Source: Reyranella aquatilis (GTDB taxonomy: Bacteria > Pseudomonadota > Alphaproteobacteria > Reyranellales > Reyranellaceae). From it: a stretch of 64,000 nucleotides of DNA. The notes beneath the pieces were generated by a model. The model saw nothing but the letters and a program-made list of their open reading frames with translations, searched no databases and was not told the DNA's origin. Positions 25,842 through 33,196 of this stretch are shown here, piece after piece. A program made the translations under genes and the position numbers. The stretch covers positions 124,001 through 188,000 of the forward strand of contig NZ_JAJISD010000012.1 in NCBI RefSeq assembly GCF_020880995.1. Reading direction: 5' to 3'. The first letter of the stretch is position 1. Each line of letters begins with the position of its first letter.

Positions 25842-26693
25842 TCAGGAAGTCGGTATAGTCGGTCGGATATAGCGCTGCGTCCAGAGCCGGCTCGCCGCCG
25901 CGAGGCCGCGCCGCAGCGCGACGAGCACGACCGCCAGCAGCGAAACCGCCAGCACCTTCTGCGCGGGCCGTGGCACCAGGTCCGGATCGAGATTGGCGGC
26001 CAGCACGCGCATCGGGTCGATCTTGTTCACCAGCCCGTACCACGCTGCTTCGAACACGACGGTCGTGAGCGTCGCGCCGGCCGCGAGCAGCAAGAGGCCG
26101 ATAAAGCGTGTGCGCAAGGTGGGCGGCAGGATGCGCCACAACATCAGCCACGCGAAAAGTCCGGCGGCGAAGGCGGCCTCGCCGATCTTCACCTTGGACT
26201 GGATGAAGAAATGGAGGATCGCCAGCGCGACCGCCGGATAGACCAGCCAGTGGAGGCGTTTCCAGTTACGTTTTAGCCGCTTCTGCCAGCCGTTGGTCGA
26301 GGTGACCGCGAGCGCCACCAGCGCCAGCAGCGCCACGAAGCCGATGGTCAGGTAGAAGCGCTTCACGATCTCCGTGGCGACGACGACCAGGTTCCATTTC
26401 TGGTCGAGCACATAGATCAGCAGGTGCGCGACGGCATAGAGCGCGGCCGCGACCCCGACGCGACGCCTGATGTGGATCAGCGGCGACCAGTCGAAGATCG
26501 CCCGCGCCGGCGTCAGCGCCAGCGAGACCAGCAGGAACGCGACCGCCCAGTCCCCGGTCGCATGGGTGACGAAGGTCACGGGGCGCGGCTCGAGATCGCC
26601 CGTGTACCAGCGCCAGGCGAGGTGGATCGCGGGCAGGCAGAGCGCGACCAGCGTCGCGAGCCTCAGCCAGGAGATGATACGCTGATTGGACAC
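25842..26693 (-). CDS. msrQ: MsrQ-like haem-binding membrane subunit (methionine sulfoxide reductase system)
   Basis: A 283-aa membrane protein of the ferric-reductase-like family. It has conserved histidines in the expected helices (VTHATGDWA, YAVAHLLIYVL, LHWLVYP and ILHFF) that would bind b-type haem, and the PLIHIRRRVGVAA loop. MsrQ passes electrons from the respiratory chain to the periplasmic molybdoenzyme MsrP, which repairs oxidised methionine. The protein is longer than E. coli MsrQ (about 211 aa) because of extra C-terminal helices. The start is a GTG with weak support. msrP is not present; the gene instead heads an operon with modBC. Confidence 0.82.
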   Translation of the reverse strand: MSNQRIISWLRLATLVALCLPAIHLAWRWYTGDLEPRPVTFVTHATGDWAVAFLLVSLALTPARAIFDWSPLIHIRRRVGVAAALYAVAHLLIYVLDQKWNLVVVATEIVKRFYLTIGFVALLALVALAVTSTNGWQKRLKRNWKRLHWLVYPAVALAILHFFIQSKVKIGEAAFAAGLFAWLMLWRILPPTLRTRFIGLLLLAAGATLTTVVFEAAWYGLVNKIDPMRVLAANLDPDLVPRPAQKVLAVSLLAVVLVALRRGLAAASRLWTQRYIRPTIPTS

Positions 26694-26740
26694 GGACGGA
26701 CCCTAGTCGATGGAACGATCAACGATGGGTCAAAGAAACG

Positions 26741-27418
26741 TCATCGCTGGTTGCCGAACAGGAAGCGCCAGGTGCCGATCGTCGGCGCGATCTCGACGCC
26801 GAACGGCCGGAGTCGCCGCTGGGTGAAGAGGGTGCGCGTGGCCGCACCCACGGCCGCCACGTCGGTACCTTCGACCAGGGCGATCCACTCGGCTTCTTCC
26901 GCCTTGGGATGGTCCATGCTCTTGTCCTGCAGGGGCGCATGGGCCACTTCGAGGTCGTTCTCCCCGACCGCGGCGCCCAGCAGGCCGGGCCGGGCGATCA
27001 GTTTCGGCAGCGCCTGTTCGGACAGCCATTCCACCAGCGCCTTGCGCCGGCGCGGGTCGGGCACGAACCTCACCGTCGCCAGGACGCCACCGACACCGTG
27101 CGTCCGGTCGGCCTGGATGCGCAGGGTGAAGCGGGTGAAATGCGTGAACCGCGCCATGACCGACTGGCTCCACGGGGTCTGGTTGGCCAGCCTGTCGAGG
27201 TAGGCGGGCGTGGCCAGGTCGTCGACCGTGTCGCATTCGTAGGTCGCGAGGTACTTCGGCGTGGCGCGGACGGCGACGTAGCGGCGCGCGCGATGGAACC
27301 CCGGCAGGTTCACGCGCTCGTCGATATGTTCGCGATTGTACCACTCGTTGTAGTCGCGCTCGTCCCGCGCCGACACCTCGGTCAGCGTGATCAGCATTCC
27401 CTTGCCAAGGAGGGGCAT
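26741..27418 (-). CDS. EthD/DUF4286-like dimeric alpha-beta barrel protein
   Basis: A 225-aa protein that appears to hold two ferredoxin-like alpha-beta barrel modules, the first opening LITLTEVSARDERDYNEWYNREH, a pattern of DUF4286/EthD-type proteins, and the second starting at FHPLH-like text FTRFTLRIQ. Such folds bind small hydrophobic or haem-like compounds or degrade organic substrates; this one has no known role. Start at 27418 follows GGAG with six-base spacing. Long upstream extensions of the frame are rejected. It is 47 bases upstream of msrQ on the same strand. Confidence 0.72.
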   Translation of the reverse strand: MPLLGKGMLITLTEVSARDERDYNEWYNREHIDERVNLPGFHRARRYVAVRATPKYLATYECDTVDDLATPAYLDRLANQTPWSQSVMARFTHFTRFTLRIQADRTHGVGGVLATVRFVPDPRRRKALVEWLSEQALPKLIARPGLLGAAVGENDLEVAHAPLQDKSMDHPKAEEAEWIALVEGTDVAAVGAATRTLFTQRRLRPFGVEIAPTIGTWRFLFGNQR

Positions 27419-27479
27419 CAACAACTCCGATCCTGAGGCACAGAATGCCTTCAAAGCCGTGTGTTTGCCATCGCCGGAA

Positions 27480-28487
27480 TCAGGGTGTCTTGCGGGCCTT
27501 CTCGCCGATGACGATGCGGATGGCGGCCTCGGTCGGGCCGGGCGTCTGCGGTCCGTTGAGCGTGCCGCGGAACCGGCCCCAGTTCGCCGGCCAGTCGCCC
27601 TTGGTGGCGCTGAAGCCGGCTGTGCCCAGCGCTGCCACGAGGGTCGCCGCGGCCTCGTGCACGGTCGCGTCGCTGCCGTCGCGCACCAGCACGACGACGC
27701 CGTAGATGCCGGCCACGCCGCCCCAGGTCCATGTCTGCGGCAGCCAGCCGGCCTGGGCGAGATCGGCGGAAATCGTCGCGCCGACGGCGGGCGCGTCCGA
27801 GATCTGACCGACCAGGAAGATCGCTGCCTGTGTCCCGGCAAACTTCCGCAGGCTCGTGACGAACGGCGACTGCGGTGCGGCCGGTTCCGCTCCAGGCGGT
27901 GGCGTCGATTCTGCCGCTTTCTCGGGAGCCGGATCCGGCGTACGCGTGGTCGCGTCCCTAACCAACTTCCCGAGGTCGGCAAGGCGCCGCCGGATTTCTG
28001 CCGCATCGAACAGTGGAGGTCGCGCAGTCTCAGGGGCGGCGCTGCCTTCAGCCGGTGCCCGGGCTGCTTTCTCCGTCGCTTCGCGGGCGGCCTGTTCGAG
28101 CGCCGTGGCCCGCTCGCGCGCTTTTTCCGCTTCCTGAGCCAGCGCCGTCGCCTGATCCCGCGCGAGGGAGACTTCCCGTTCGAGCTTTGCCGTACGATCC
28201 CGCTCGGTGGCGATGGCCCGTTCGAGGTTGGCTGCCTGTTCGCGCGCCGCCGAGGCTTCTCGCTCGCGCTGTGCGGCCTGGCTCGCCAAGCCCTTGTACT
28301 GATCGATCGCCGCCTGCTCATGAGCGCGAATGGCACCGCTGTAGCGGAACGAGAGGAACGTCGTGATGCCCAGCGCCGTCACGGCCAGGAGGGTGGCGAC
28401 CAGGCTCGCGATCATGGCCTTGTCCATGATCGACGCCCATCCCCGAAGCTGATCGATGTCCATGTTCACCGGCTGGTTGGAGCGCAT
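27480..28487 (-). CDS. Membrane-anchored coiled-coil protein of unknown function
   Basis: About 335 residues. One membrane helix (roughly residues 24-46, MIASLVATLLAVTALGITT) is followed by a long A/E/R/K/Q-rich coiled coil with repeats like RERATALEQAA (about 55-150), a proline/alanine linker and a globular C-terminal domain (about 215-335) reading like a periplasmic alpha/beta fold. It is not a family I recognise by name. The start is uncertain: ATGs at 28487 and 28463 and a TTG at 28529 are possible, none with a strong ribosome-binding site. A scaffold or envelope role is only a guess. Confidence 0.7.
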   Translation of the reverse strand: MRSNQPVNMDIDQLRGWASIMDKAMIASLVATLLAVTALGITTFLSFRYSGAIRAHEQAAIDQYKGLASQAAQREREASAAREQAANLERAIATERDRTAKLEREVSLARDQATALAQEAEKARERATALEQAAREATEKAARAPAEGSAAPETARPPLFDAAEIRRRLADLGKLVRDATTRTPDPAPEKAAESTPPPGAEPAAPQSPFVTSLRKFAGTQAAIFLVGQISDAPAVGATISADLAQAGWLPQTWTWGGVAGIYGVVVLVRDGSDATVHEAAATLVAALGTAGFSATKGDWPANWGRFRGTLNGPQTPGPTEAAIRIVIGEKARKTP

Positions 28488-28630
28488 GCCAAGCCCGTGC
28501 CCTTCCCGCACCCGTTTAACAATCGGCAAATCGCCGCCGGGCGGTGAATTGCCGTGACAAATCGGAGGCGAGCCCGCGTCAGCCTGGTGCAGGTTCGAGG
28601 CCCCGGACTCTTCGGGCGGGCGTGCGCTCT

Positions 28631-28882
28631 CTAGGCGCGTCGGCCCTGCAGCACGATCGCCAGGCCTTCATCCTTCAACCGAACCGTATCGGCGGCGAGC
28701 TGAGTCCATCCGCGCCGCGCGCAATCCTTCGCGATCGCCTCGACTTCGAAGAAGCCGAGTCTCATGCGTGACGCAACGGTATCGAGCATCCGCCACGAGC
28801 CGGCAGACATCCCGGGCGTCTCTTCCGCGAGAGCGGCGCAGAGGGCACGTGCACGGTTGTCCGGAACGGAAGGCGTAGACAT
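28631..28882 (-). CDS. Small hypothetical protein (83 aa)
   Basis: An 83-aa frame with a strong AAGGAG ribosome-binding site six bases before its ATG. The protein is mixed charged/hydrophobic without signal peptide or membrane helix; the middle (WRMLDTVASRMRLGFFEVEAIAKDCARRG) looks helical. I do not recognise a family. The downstream gene on the same strand begins about 145 bases further on. The good translation signal is the main reason to call it real. Confidence 0.6.
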   Translation of the reverse strand: MSTPSVPDNRARALCAALAEETPGMSAGSWRMLDTVASRMRLGFFEVEAIAKDCARRGWTQLAADTVRLKDEGLAIVLQGRRA

Positions 28883-29087
28883 GAACCACTCCTTGGCTGC
28901 TCGCGATGGCTTCGATTTGCAGCGCCCGCTGCATTCGGCTTCGTGGGGGCTGCCTCATCCTATGTCAGATCGACAAGACCACCGTCGACACCGTTCAACG
29001 CGATATCCACATCACTCGTCGCAGGCCTGTCCGTGATCGGGCGGGCGTTGGCCGCGATCGAGAACGCGTGCGCTTTGCGAATCGGCG

Positions 29088-29981
29088 TCAGTTGGCACGG
29101 CCCTGCGCCATGTCGATCAATGCCTTGAACGCGGCCGAGTGGTTGCGCCTGCCGGGATAGTAGAGACAGAGGGGTGCCAGCAGTGGTGTCCAGTCCTCAA
29201 GGATCCGGACGAGACGCCCCGCCTCGATGTCTTCGCGCACGTCGGACTCCATGAAGTAGCCGATGCCGACATGGTCGAGCACCGCGATGCGCGAGAGGCT
29301 GGCCTCGTCCAGCGTGATGGGTCCTTGAACGTCGATCTGGATGGATTGCCCATCCTTTTCGAACTGCCAGCGATGCAGCGCGCCATTCGGCAGTCGGATG
29401 CGGAGGCATGCGTGGCGCAGCAGGTCGGGAGGCACGCGGGGCTTGCCATTGTCTTTGAAATAGTCGGGCGATGCGACCACGGCAAAGCGACGGGGAGGAC
29501 CGACGGGAATGGCAATCATGTCGCTCGGCACCAGGTCGGCGCTCCTCAGGCCGAGATCGAACCCTTCGGCGACGATGTCCACGATCCGGCCCTCGGTGAC
29601 GAGATCGATGTGAACCTGGGGATAGCGCTGCAGGAATTTCAGGAGGAGTGGACCGAGCACCTCTCGTGCCCCGGTCGCGAAGGCATTGATCCGGAGGGTC
29701 CCCGAGGGGGTTTCCTGCTGCGAGCGGGCGGCGCTCATCGCATCGTGCAGGGTGCGTACGGCAGGACCGACCTGATCGACGAAGTTTCGTCCGGCATCCG
29801 TCAGGGAAACACTGCGCGTGGTGCGATTGAACAGCCGGACCCCGAGTCGGCGTTCGAGCTTGCCGATGAGGTTGCTGAGGGCGGTGGTCGACAGGCCAAG
29901 TTCCTGCGCCGCCGCCCGGAACGATCCGCGCCGGGCAATGCCGAGAACGGCATCAAATTCGATCAGACCGTGATTCGCCAT
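29088..29981 (-). CDS. LysR-family transcriptional regulator
   Basis: A 297-aa regulator. The N-terminal winged helix (FDAVLGIARRGSFRAAAQELGLSTTALSNLIGKLE begins near residue 8) with LGVRLFNRTTRSVSLTDAG is textbook LysR; the rest is the ligand-binding substrate-sensing domain. It is divergent from the NTF2/SDR pair at 30078 with a 96-base gap, the standard arrangement for a LysR protein controlling its neighbour and itself. A T-N11-A-type candidate box may exist around 30021-30035 but I cannot confirm it. The co-inducer is unknown. Confidence 0.93.
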   Translation of the reverse strand: MANHGLIEFDAVLGIARRGSFRAAAQELGLSTTALSNLIGKLERRLGVRLFNRTTRSVSLTDAGRNFVDQVGPAVRTLHDAMSAARSQQETPSGTLRINAFATGAREVLGPLLLKFLQRYPQVHIDLVTEGRIVDIVAEGFDLGLRSADLVPSDMIAIPVGPPRRFAVVASPDYFKDNGKPRVPPDLLRHACLRIRLPNGALHRWQFEKDGQSIQIDVQGPITLDEASLSRIAVLDHVGIGYFMESDVREDIEAGRLVRILEDWTPLLAPLCLYYPGRRNHSAAFKALIDMAQGRAN

Positions 29982-30077
29982 TGTCCCGATTTTCGCAACA
30001 CTACATGGCAGTTTGACCCGATTATCGTGATCTATCGCCGCCTCTAAATCAATCTCGTCACGTCATGGAGCCGAGCG

Positions 30078-30407
30078 ATGCCGATCGAACTACCCAAACC
30101 CATAGCCGACTATGTCGAGGCCAACGCGCGGCTCGATGTGGATGGGATGCTGAAGCCTTTCGCCGCCGATGCGGTCATCCTGGACATCGGAAGGCGCAAC
30201 AAGGGCCACGCCGAGCTTCGGACCCTGTTCGAAGACGAGGTGATTGCGGTCAAGGCCATCTTCACGCCGGATGCCGCACACCACGAGAACGGCCAGGTCG
30301 TGGTCGAAGGCCCTGCCCATGGCGACTTCAAGGGCAGCCCGATCCGCTTCACCTACCGCTTCACGCTCGAACACGACGCGATCAAGGCCCTGGAGATCGC
30401 GATATGA
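30078..30407 (+). CDS. NTF2-like (SnoaL-type) small protein
   Basis: A 109-aa protein of the nuclear-transport-factor-2-like fold: a first helix with YVEANARLDVDGMLKPF, then AVILDIGRRNKGHAEL, and C-terminal strands FTYRFTLEHDAIKALEIAI. The fold forms a small cone-shaped pocket used by isomerases, dehydratases and binding proteins. Its last codons overlap the SDR start (ATGA), so the two are translationally coupled and probably act on the same substrate. First gene on the side facing the LysR regulator. Confidence 0.83.
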   Translation: MPIELPKPIADYVEANARLDVDGMLKPFAADAVILDIGRRNKGHAELRTLFEDEVIAVKAIFTPDAAHHENGQVVVEGPAHGDFKGSPIRFTYRFTLEHDAIKALEIAI

Positions 30408-31192
30408 CCATCAAGGCCGATCCGACAGAGTTCGAGGGAAAGCGCGTGCTCGTCAGCGGCGGCACCAAGGGGCTGGGCTGCGCCACCGTCGCCCGCTTCC
30501 TGGCCGGTGGCGCCCGGGTGATCACCGCCGCCCGGGGACACGCCGAGCCCATCGACGGCGTCGAGTTCGTGCAAGCGGACCTGACGACGCCGGAAGGAGG
30601 GGAACTCCTGGCCAATGCCGCGCTGGAGCATCTGGGTGGCGTCGACATCCTGGCCCATGTGATCGGCGGGTCGTCCTCGCCGGGCGGCGGCTTTGTTGCC
30701 CTGACCGACGATCACTGGCTCGCCGAGCTCAACCTGAACCTACTCGCGACGGTCCGCCTCGATCGGCTTCTCATCCCGCAAATGATCGAGCGGGGCACCG
30801 GTACGGTGGTGCACGTCACCTCGATCCAGTCGGTCCTGCCTCTTCCCGAGGCGACGACCGCCTACGCCAGCGCCAAGGCCGCCCTCAGAACCTACAGCAA
30901 GTCGCTCTCCAACGAGCTCGGGCCGAAGGGTGTGCGGGTCAACACCGTTTCCCCCGGCTGGATCATGACCGAGTCGTCCGTCGACCTGTTGAGGCGCCTG
31001 CAGGCGGCCAATGGCGGCACGATCGAGGAGGCGCGGCAAGTCGTCCTCGACAGTCTGGGCGGCATCCCGATCGGGCGCGCGGCCGAGCCCTATGAGGTCG
31101 CCGACCTCATCGCCTACCTGGCCTCCGATCGAGCCGCCGCGATCCACGGCGCCGAGTTCGTCATCGATGGCGGCACCGTTCGGACCGTCTGA
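30404..31192 (+). CDS. Short-chain dehydrogenase/reductase (SDR)
   Basis: A 262-aa classical SDR. The cofactor motif SGGTKGLG (TGxxxGxG type) is near residue 19, the NN/D-type strand LAHVIGG follows, and the catalytic tyrosine and lysine are Y154 and K158 in YASAK, with a serine ahead in TSIQS. It oxidises or reduces an alcohol/ketone with NAD(P)H in the cytoplasm. Start at the ATG of the ATGA overlap with the NTF2-like gene. Likely regulated by the divergent LysR protein. Confidence 0.92.
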   Translation: MTIKADPTEFEGKRVLVSGGTKGLGCATVARFLAGGARVITAARGHAEPIDGVEFVQADLTTPEGGELLANAALEHLGGVDILAHVIGGSSSPGGGFVALTDDHWLAELNLNLLATVRLDRLLIPQMIERGTGTVVHVTSIQSVLPLPEATTAYASAKAALRTYSKSLSNELGPKGVRVNTVSPGWIMTESSVDLLRRLQAANGGTIEEARQVVLDSLGGIPIGRAAEPYEVADLIAYLASDRAAAIHGAEFVIDGGTVRTV

Positions 31193-31276
31193 AGACTGGC
31201 TCTGACAAGAAGTATTGTTTCATCCCGCTGTCTCTGCCGGCTGGTCTATGCTCCCGGCTCCGCGGGAGGAAACACC

Positions 31277-32461
31277 ATGAAAATCGCGAAAATCGAGGAT
31301 CTGCATTGCGACGCCGGTTGGCGCGACTTCTCCTTCCTAAAGATCACGACCGACGACGGACTGGTCGGCTGGTCGGAATACAACGAAGGCTATGGCAGCG
31401 CGGGCCTCACCGCCGTGATCCGGCGCATGGCGCAGGGACTGATCGGCCAGGATCCGCGCCCCGTCGAGCGCATCATGTCGACGATCTACGCCATCACCCG
31501 CCAGGCGCCGGGCGGCATGAACCAGCAGGCGATGGCCGCCATCGAGAATGCGCTGATCGACATCAAGGCGAAGGCCTTGGGCATCCCCGTCTGCGAACTG
31601 TTCGGCGGGCCGGTGCGCGACCGCCTGCCGCTCTACTGGTCGCATTGCGGCAGCTACCGGTTCCGCAATGCCGAGGTGATGGGCGTCGAGCCGGTGCGCT
31701 CGCTCGACGACCTTGTGAAGCTGGGCCGCCACGTGAAGGAGCGCGGCTTCAAGGCGCTCAAGACCAACATCTTCCGCTTCGATCTCGATCCGCCGAACAT
31801 GTACCAGCCCGGCTTCGGCCGCAGCCCGGGCGGGCCGGAACTGAACGCCGACGGCGCGGTGCTGGCTGCGATCTCCGACGGGCTGGCCGCCTTCCGCCAG
31901 GGCGCCGGTCCTGACATGGGCATCCTTCTCGACACCAACTTCAACTTCAAGACCGAGGGATACATCAAGGTCGCGCGGGCCTGCGAGCCCTACAACCTCT
32001 TCTGGCTGGAGATCGACTCCTACGATCCCGAGGGGCTTCGCCTGATCCGCGACCGCGCCTCGATGCCCATCGCCTCCTGCGAATCGCTGTTCGGCCGCCG
32101 CCAGTTCCGGCCCTACTTCGAGAACCGCTCGATCGATGTGTCGATCATCGACGTGCCGTGGAACGGGCTCGCCGAGTCGCTGAAGATCGCCTCCATGGCC
32201 GAGGCCTACGAGATCAACTGCGCGCCGCACAACTTCTACGGCCATATGTCGACCCTGATGAGCGCCCATCTCTGCGCCGCCATGCCGAACTTCCGCATCA
32301 TGGAAATCGATATCGACGACGTGCCATGGAAGGACGATCTGGTGACTCACCCGCCGGTGATCCAGAATGGCGAGCTGATCGTGCCCACCCGGCCCGGCTG
32401 GGGTGCCGACATCAACGAGGAAGCGGTCAGGGCGCATCCGCCGAAGAACCCGCATCCCTGA
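31277..32461 (+). CDS. Mandelate racemase/muconate lactonizing enzyme family (enolase superfamily)
   Basis: A 394-aa enzyme that abstracts a proton alpha to a carboxylate with a magnesium-stabilised enolate. The barrel shows K159-A-L-K162 as the KxK base motif, metal ligands D219, E245 and E269, and H318 in CAPHNFYGH near the end of the barrel. These fit acid-sugar dehydratases or cycloisomerases of the MR subgroup; the substrate is unknown. GGAGGAAACACC precedes the ATG. It lies 84 bases after the SDR gene and 17 bases before the NIPSNAP gene. Confidence 0.9.
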   Translation: MKIAKIEDLHCDAGWRDFSFLKITTDDGLVGWSEYNEGYGSAGLTAVIRRMAQGLIGQDPRPVERIMSTIYAITRQAPGGMNQQAMAAIENALIDIKAKALGIPVCELFGGPVRDRLPLYWSHCGSYRFRNAEVMGVEPVRSLDDLVKLGRHVKERGFKALKTNIFRFDLDPPNMYQPGFGRSPGGPELNADGAVLAAISDGLAAFRQGAGPDMGILLDTNFNFKTEGYIKVARACEPYNLFWLEIDSYDPEGLRLIRDRASMPIASCESLFGRRQFRPYFENRSIDVSIIDVPWNGLAESLKIASMAEAYEINCAPHNFYGHMSTLMSAHLCAAMPNFRIMEIDIDDVPWKDDLVTHPPVIQNGELIVPTRPGWGADINEEAVRAHPPKNPHP

Positions 32462-32478
32462 GAGGAAGAGACAATCCC

Positions 32479-33117
32479 ATGGTCTACGAGTTTCGCACCT
32501 ACACGCTGGCGCCGGGCAAGATGCCGGAATACCTCAAGGCCGCCGAGACGATCGGCCGCCCGGCGCGCGGCAACAACTACGGCGTCAACCACGGCTACTG
32601 GACGTCGGAGTTCGGCGCGCTGAACCAGATCTGGCATCTGTGGAAGTACGACAGCTACGAGGAGCGCACGCGCCTGCGCGCCGAGCTGCAGAAGAACAAG
32701 GACTGGACCGAGAAGTACATTCCGATCGTGAAGACCTGCGTGGTGCGCCAGGACCTGCGGCTGATGAATGCCGTGGTCGACATCAGACCCGACGACGGCA
32801 CGACCGGAAACGTCTACGAGCTGCGCATCTACCGCTGCGGCCTGGGCGGCGCGGTGCAATACGGCAAGGACTTCAAGGAAGTCCAGGCGGCGCGCGAGAA
32901 GTACTCACCGATCTGGGGCGCCTGGACCGGCGAGTTCCCGCAGCCCAACGAGTGGATCCATCTCTGGCGCTACAAGAACCTGCAGGAGCGCTTCGAGGCC
33001 CGTGCCGCGGCCATGAAGGATCCGGCGTGGCAGGCCTATCTCGCCAAGGGTCCGGCCAAGCTGCAGGAGATGCACTCCACTCTGCTGCTGCCGACCAACT
33101 ACTCGCCGCTCAAGTAG
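32479..33117 (+). CDS. NIPSNAP-family protein
   Basis: A 212-aa protein built of two NIPSNAP dimeric alpha-beta barrel modules: the first begins VYEFRTYTLAPGKMPEYL, the second VYELRIYRCG, with W-rich motifs (QIWHLWKYDSYEER and WIHLWRYKNLQER) at the ends. The family is common next to catabolic genes in bacteria and has no fixed enzymatic activity. GAGGAAGAG stands ahead of the ATG, 17 bases after the enolase-superfamily stop, so they are very likely co-transcribed. Confidence 0.9.
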   Translation: MVYEFRTYTLAPGKMPEYLKAAETIGRPARGNNYGVNHGYWTSEFGALNQIWHLWKYDSYEERTRLRAELQKNKDWTEKYIPIVKTCVVRQDLRLMNAVVDIRPDDGTTGNVYELRIYRCGLGGAVQYGKDFKEVQAAREKYSPIWGAWTGEFPQPNEWIHLWRYKNLQERFEARAAAMKDPAWQAYLAKGPAKLQEMHSTLLLPTNYSPLK

Positions 33118-33136
33118 AGACGACGGAACGGACACG

Positions 33137-33170
33137 ACCTCACCCCGGGGAGCGATTCCCGGGGTGAGGT
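33137..33170. repeat. Perfect 13-bp inverted repeat with 8-nt loop
   Basis: ACCTCACCCCGGG at 33137-33149 is exactly mirrored at 33158-33170 across an eight-base loop. It lies between the NIPSNAP stop and the next CoxL-type gene, 26 bases before that gene's ATG. There is no T-run, so as a terminator it would be atypical; it could be an attenuating hairpin or a dispersed palindromic repeat. Confidence 0.65.
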
Positions 33171-33196
33171 GGCTTGGAAATTGCGAGGATCCGCGT

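Noticed and set aside
26741..28336. 531-codon extension of the EthD/DUF4286-like gene
   Set aside because: The extra 300 codons lie over the coiled-coil gene in another frame and are arginine/proline-rich shadow sequence; a good ribosome-binding site supports the start at 27418.
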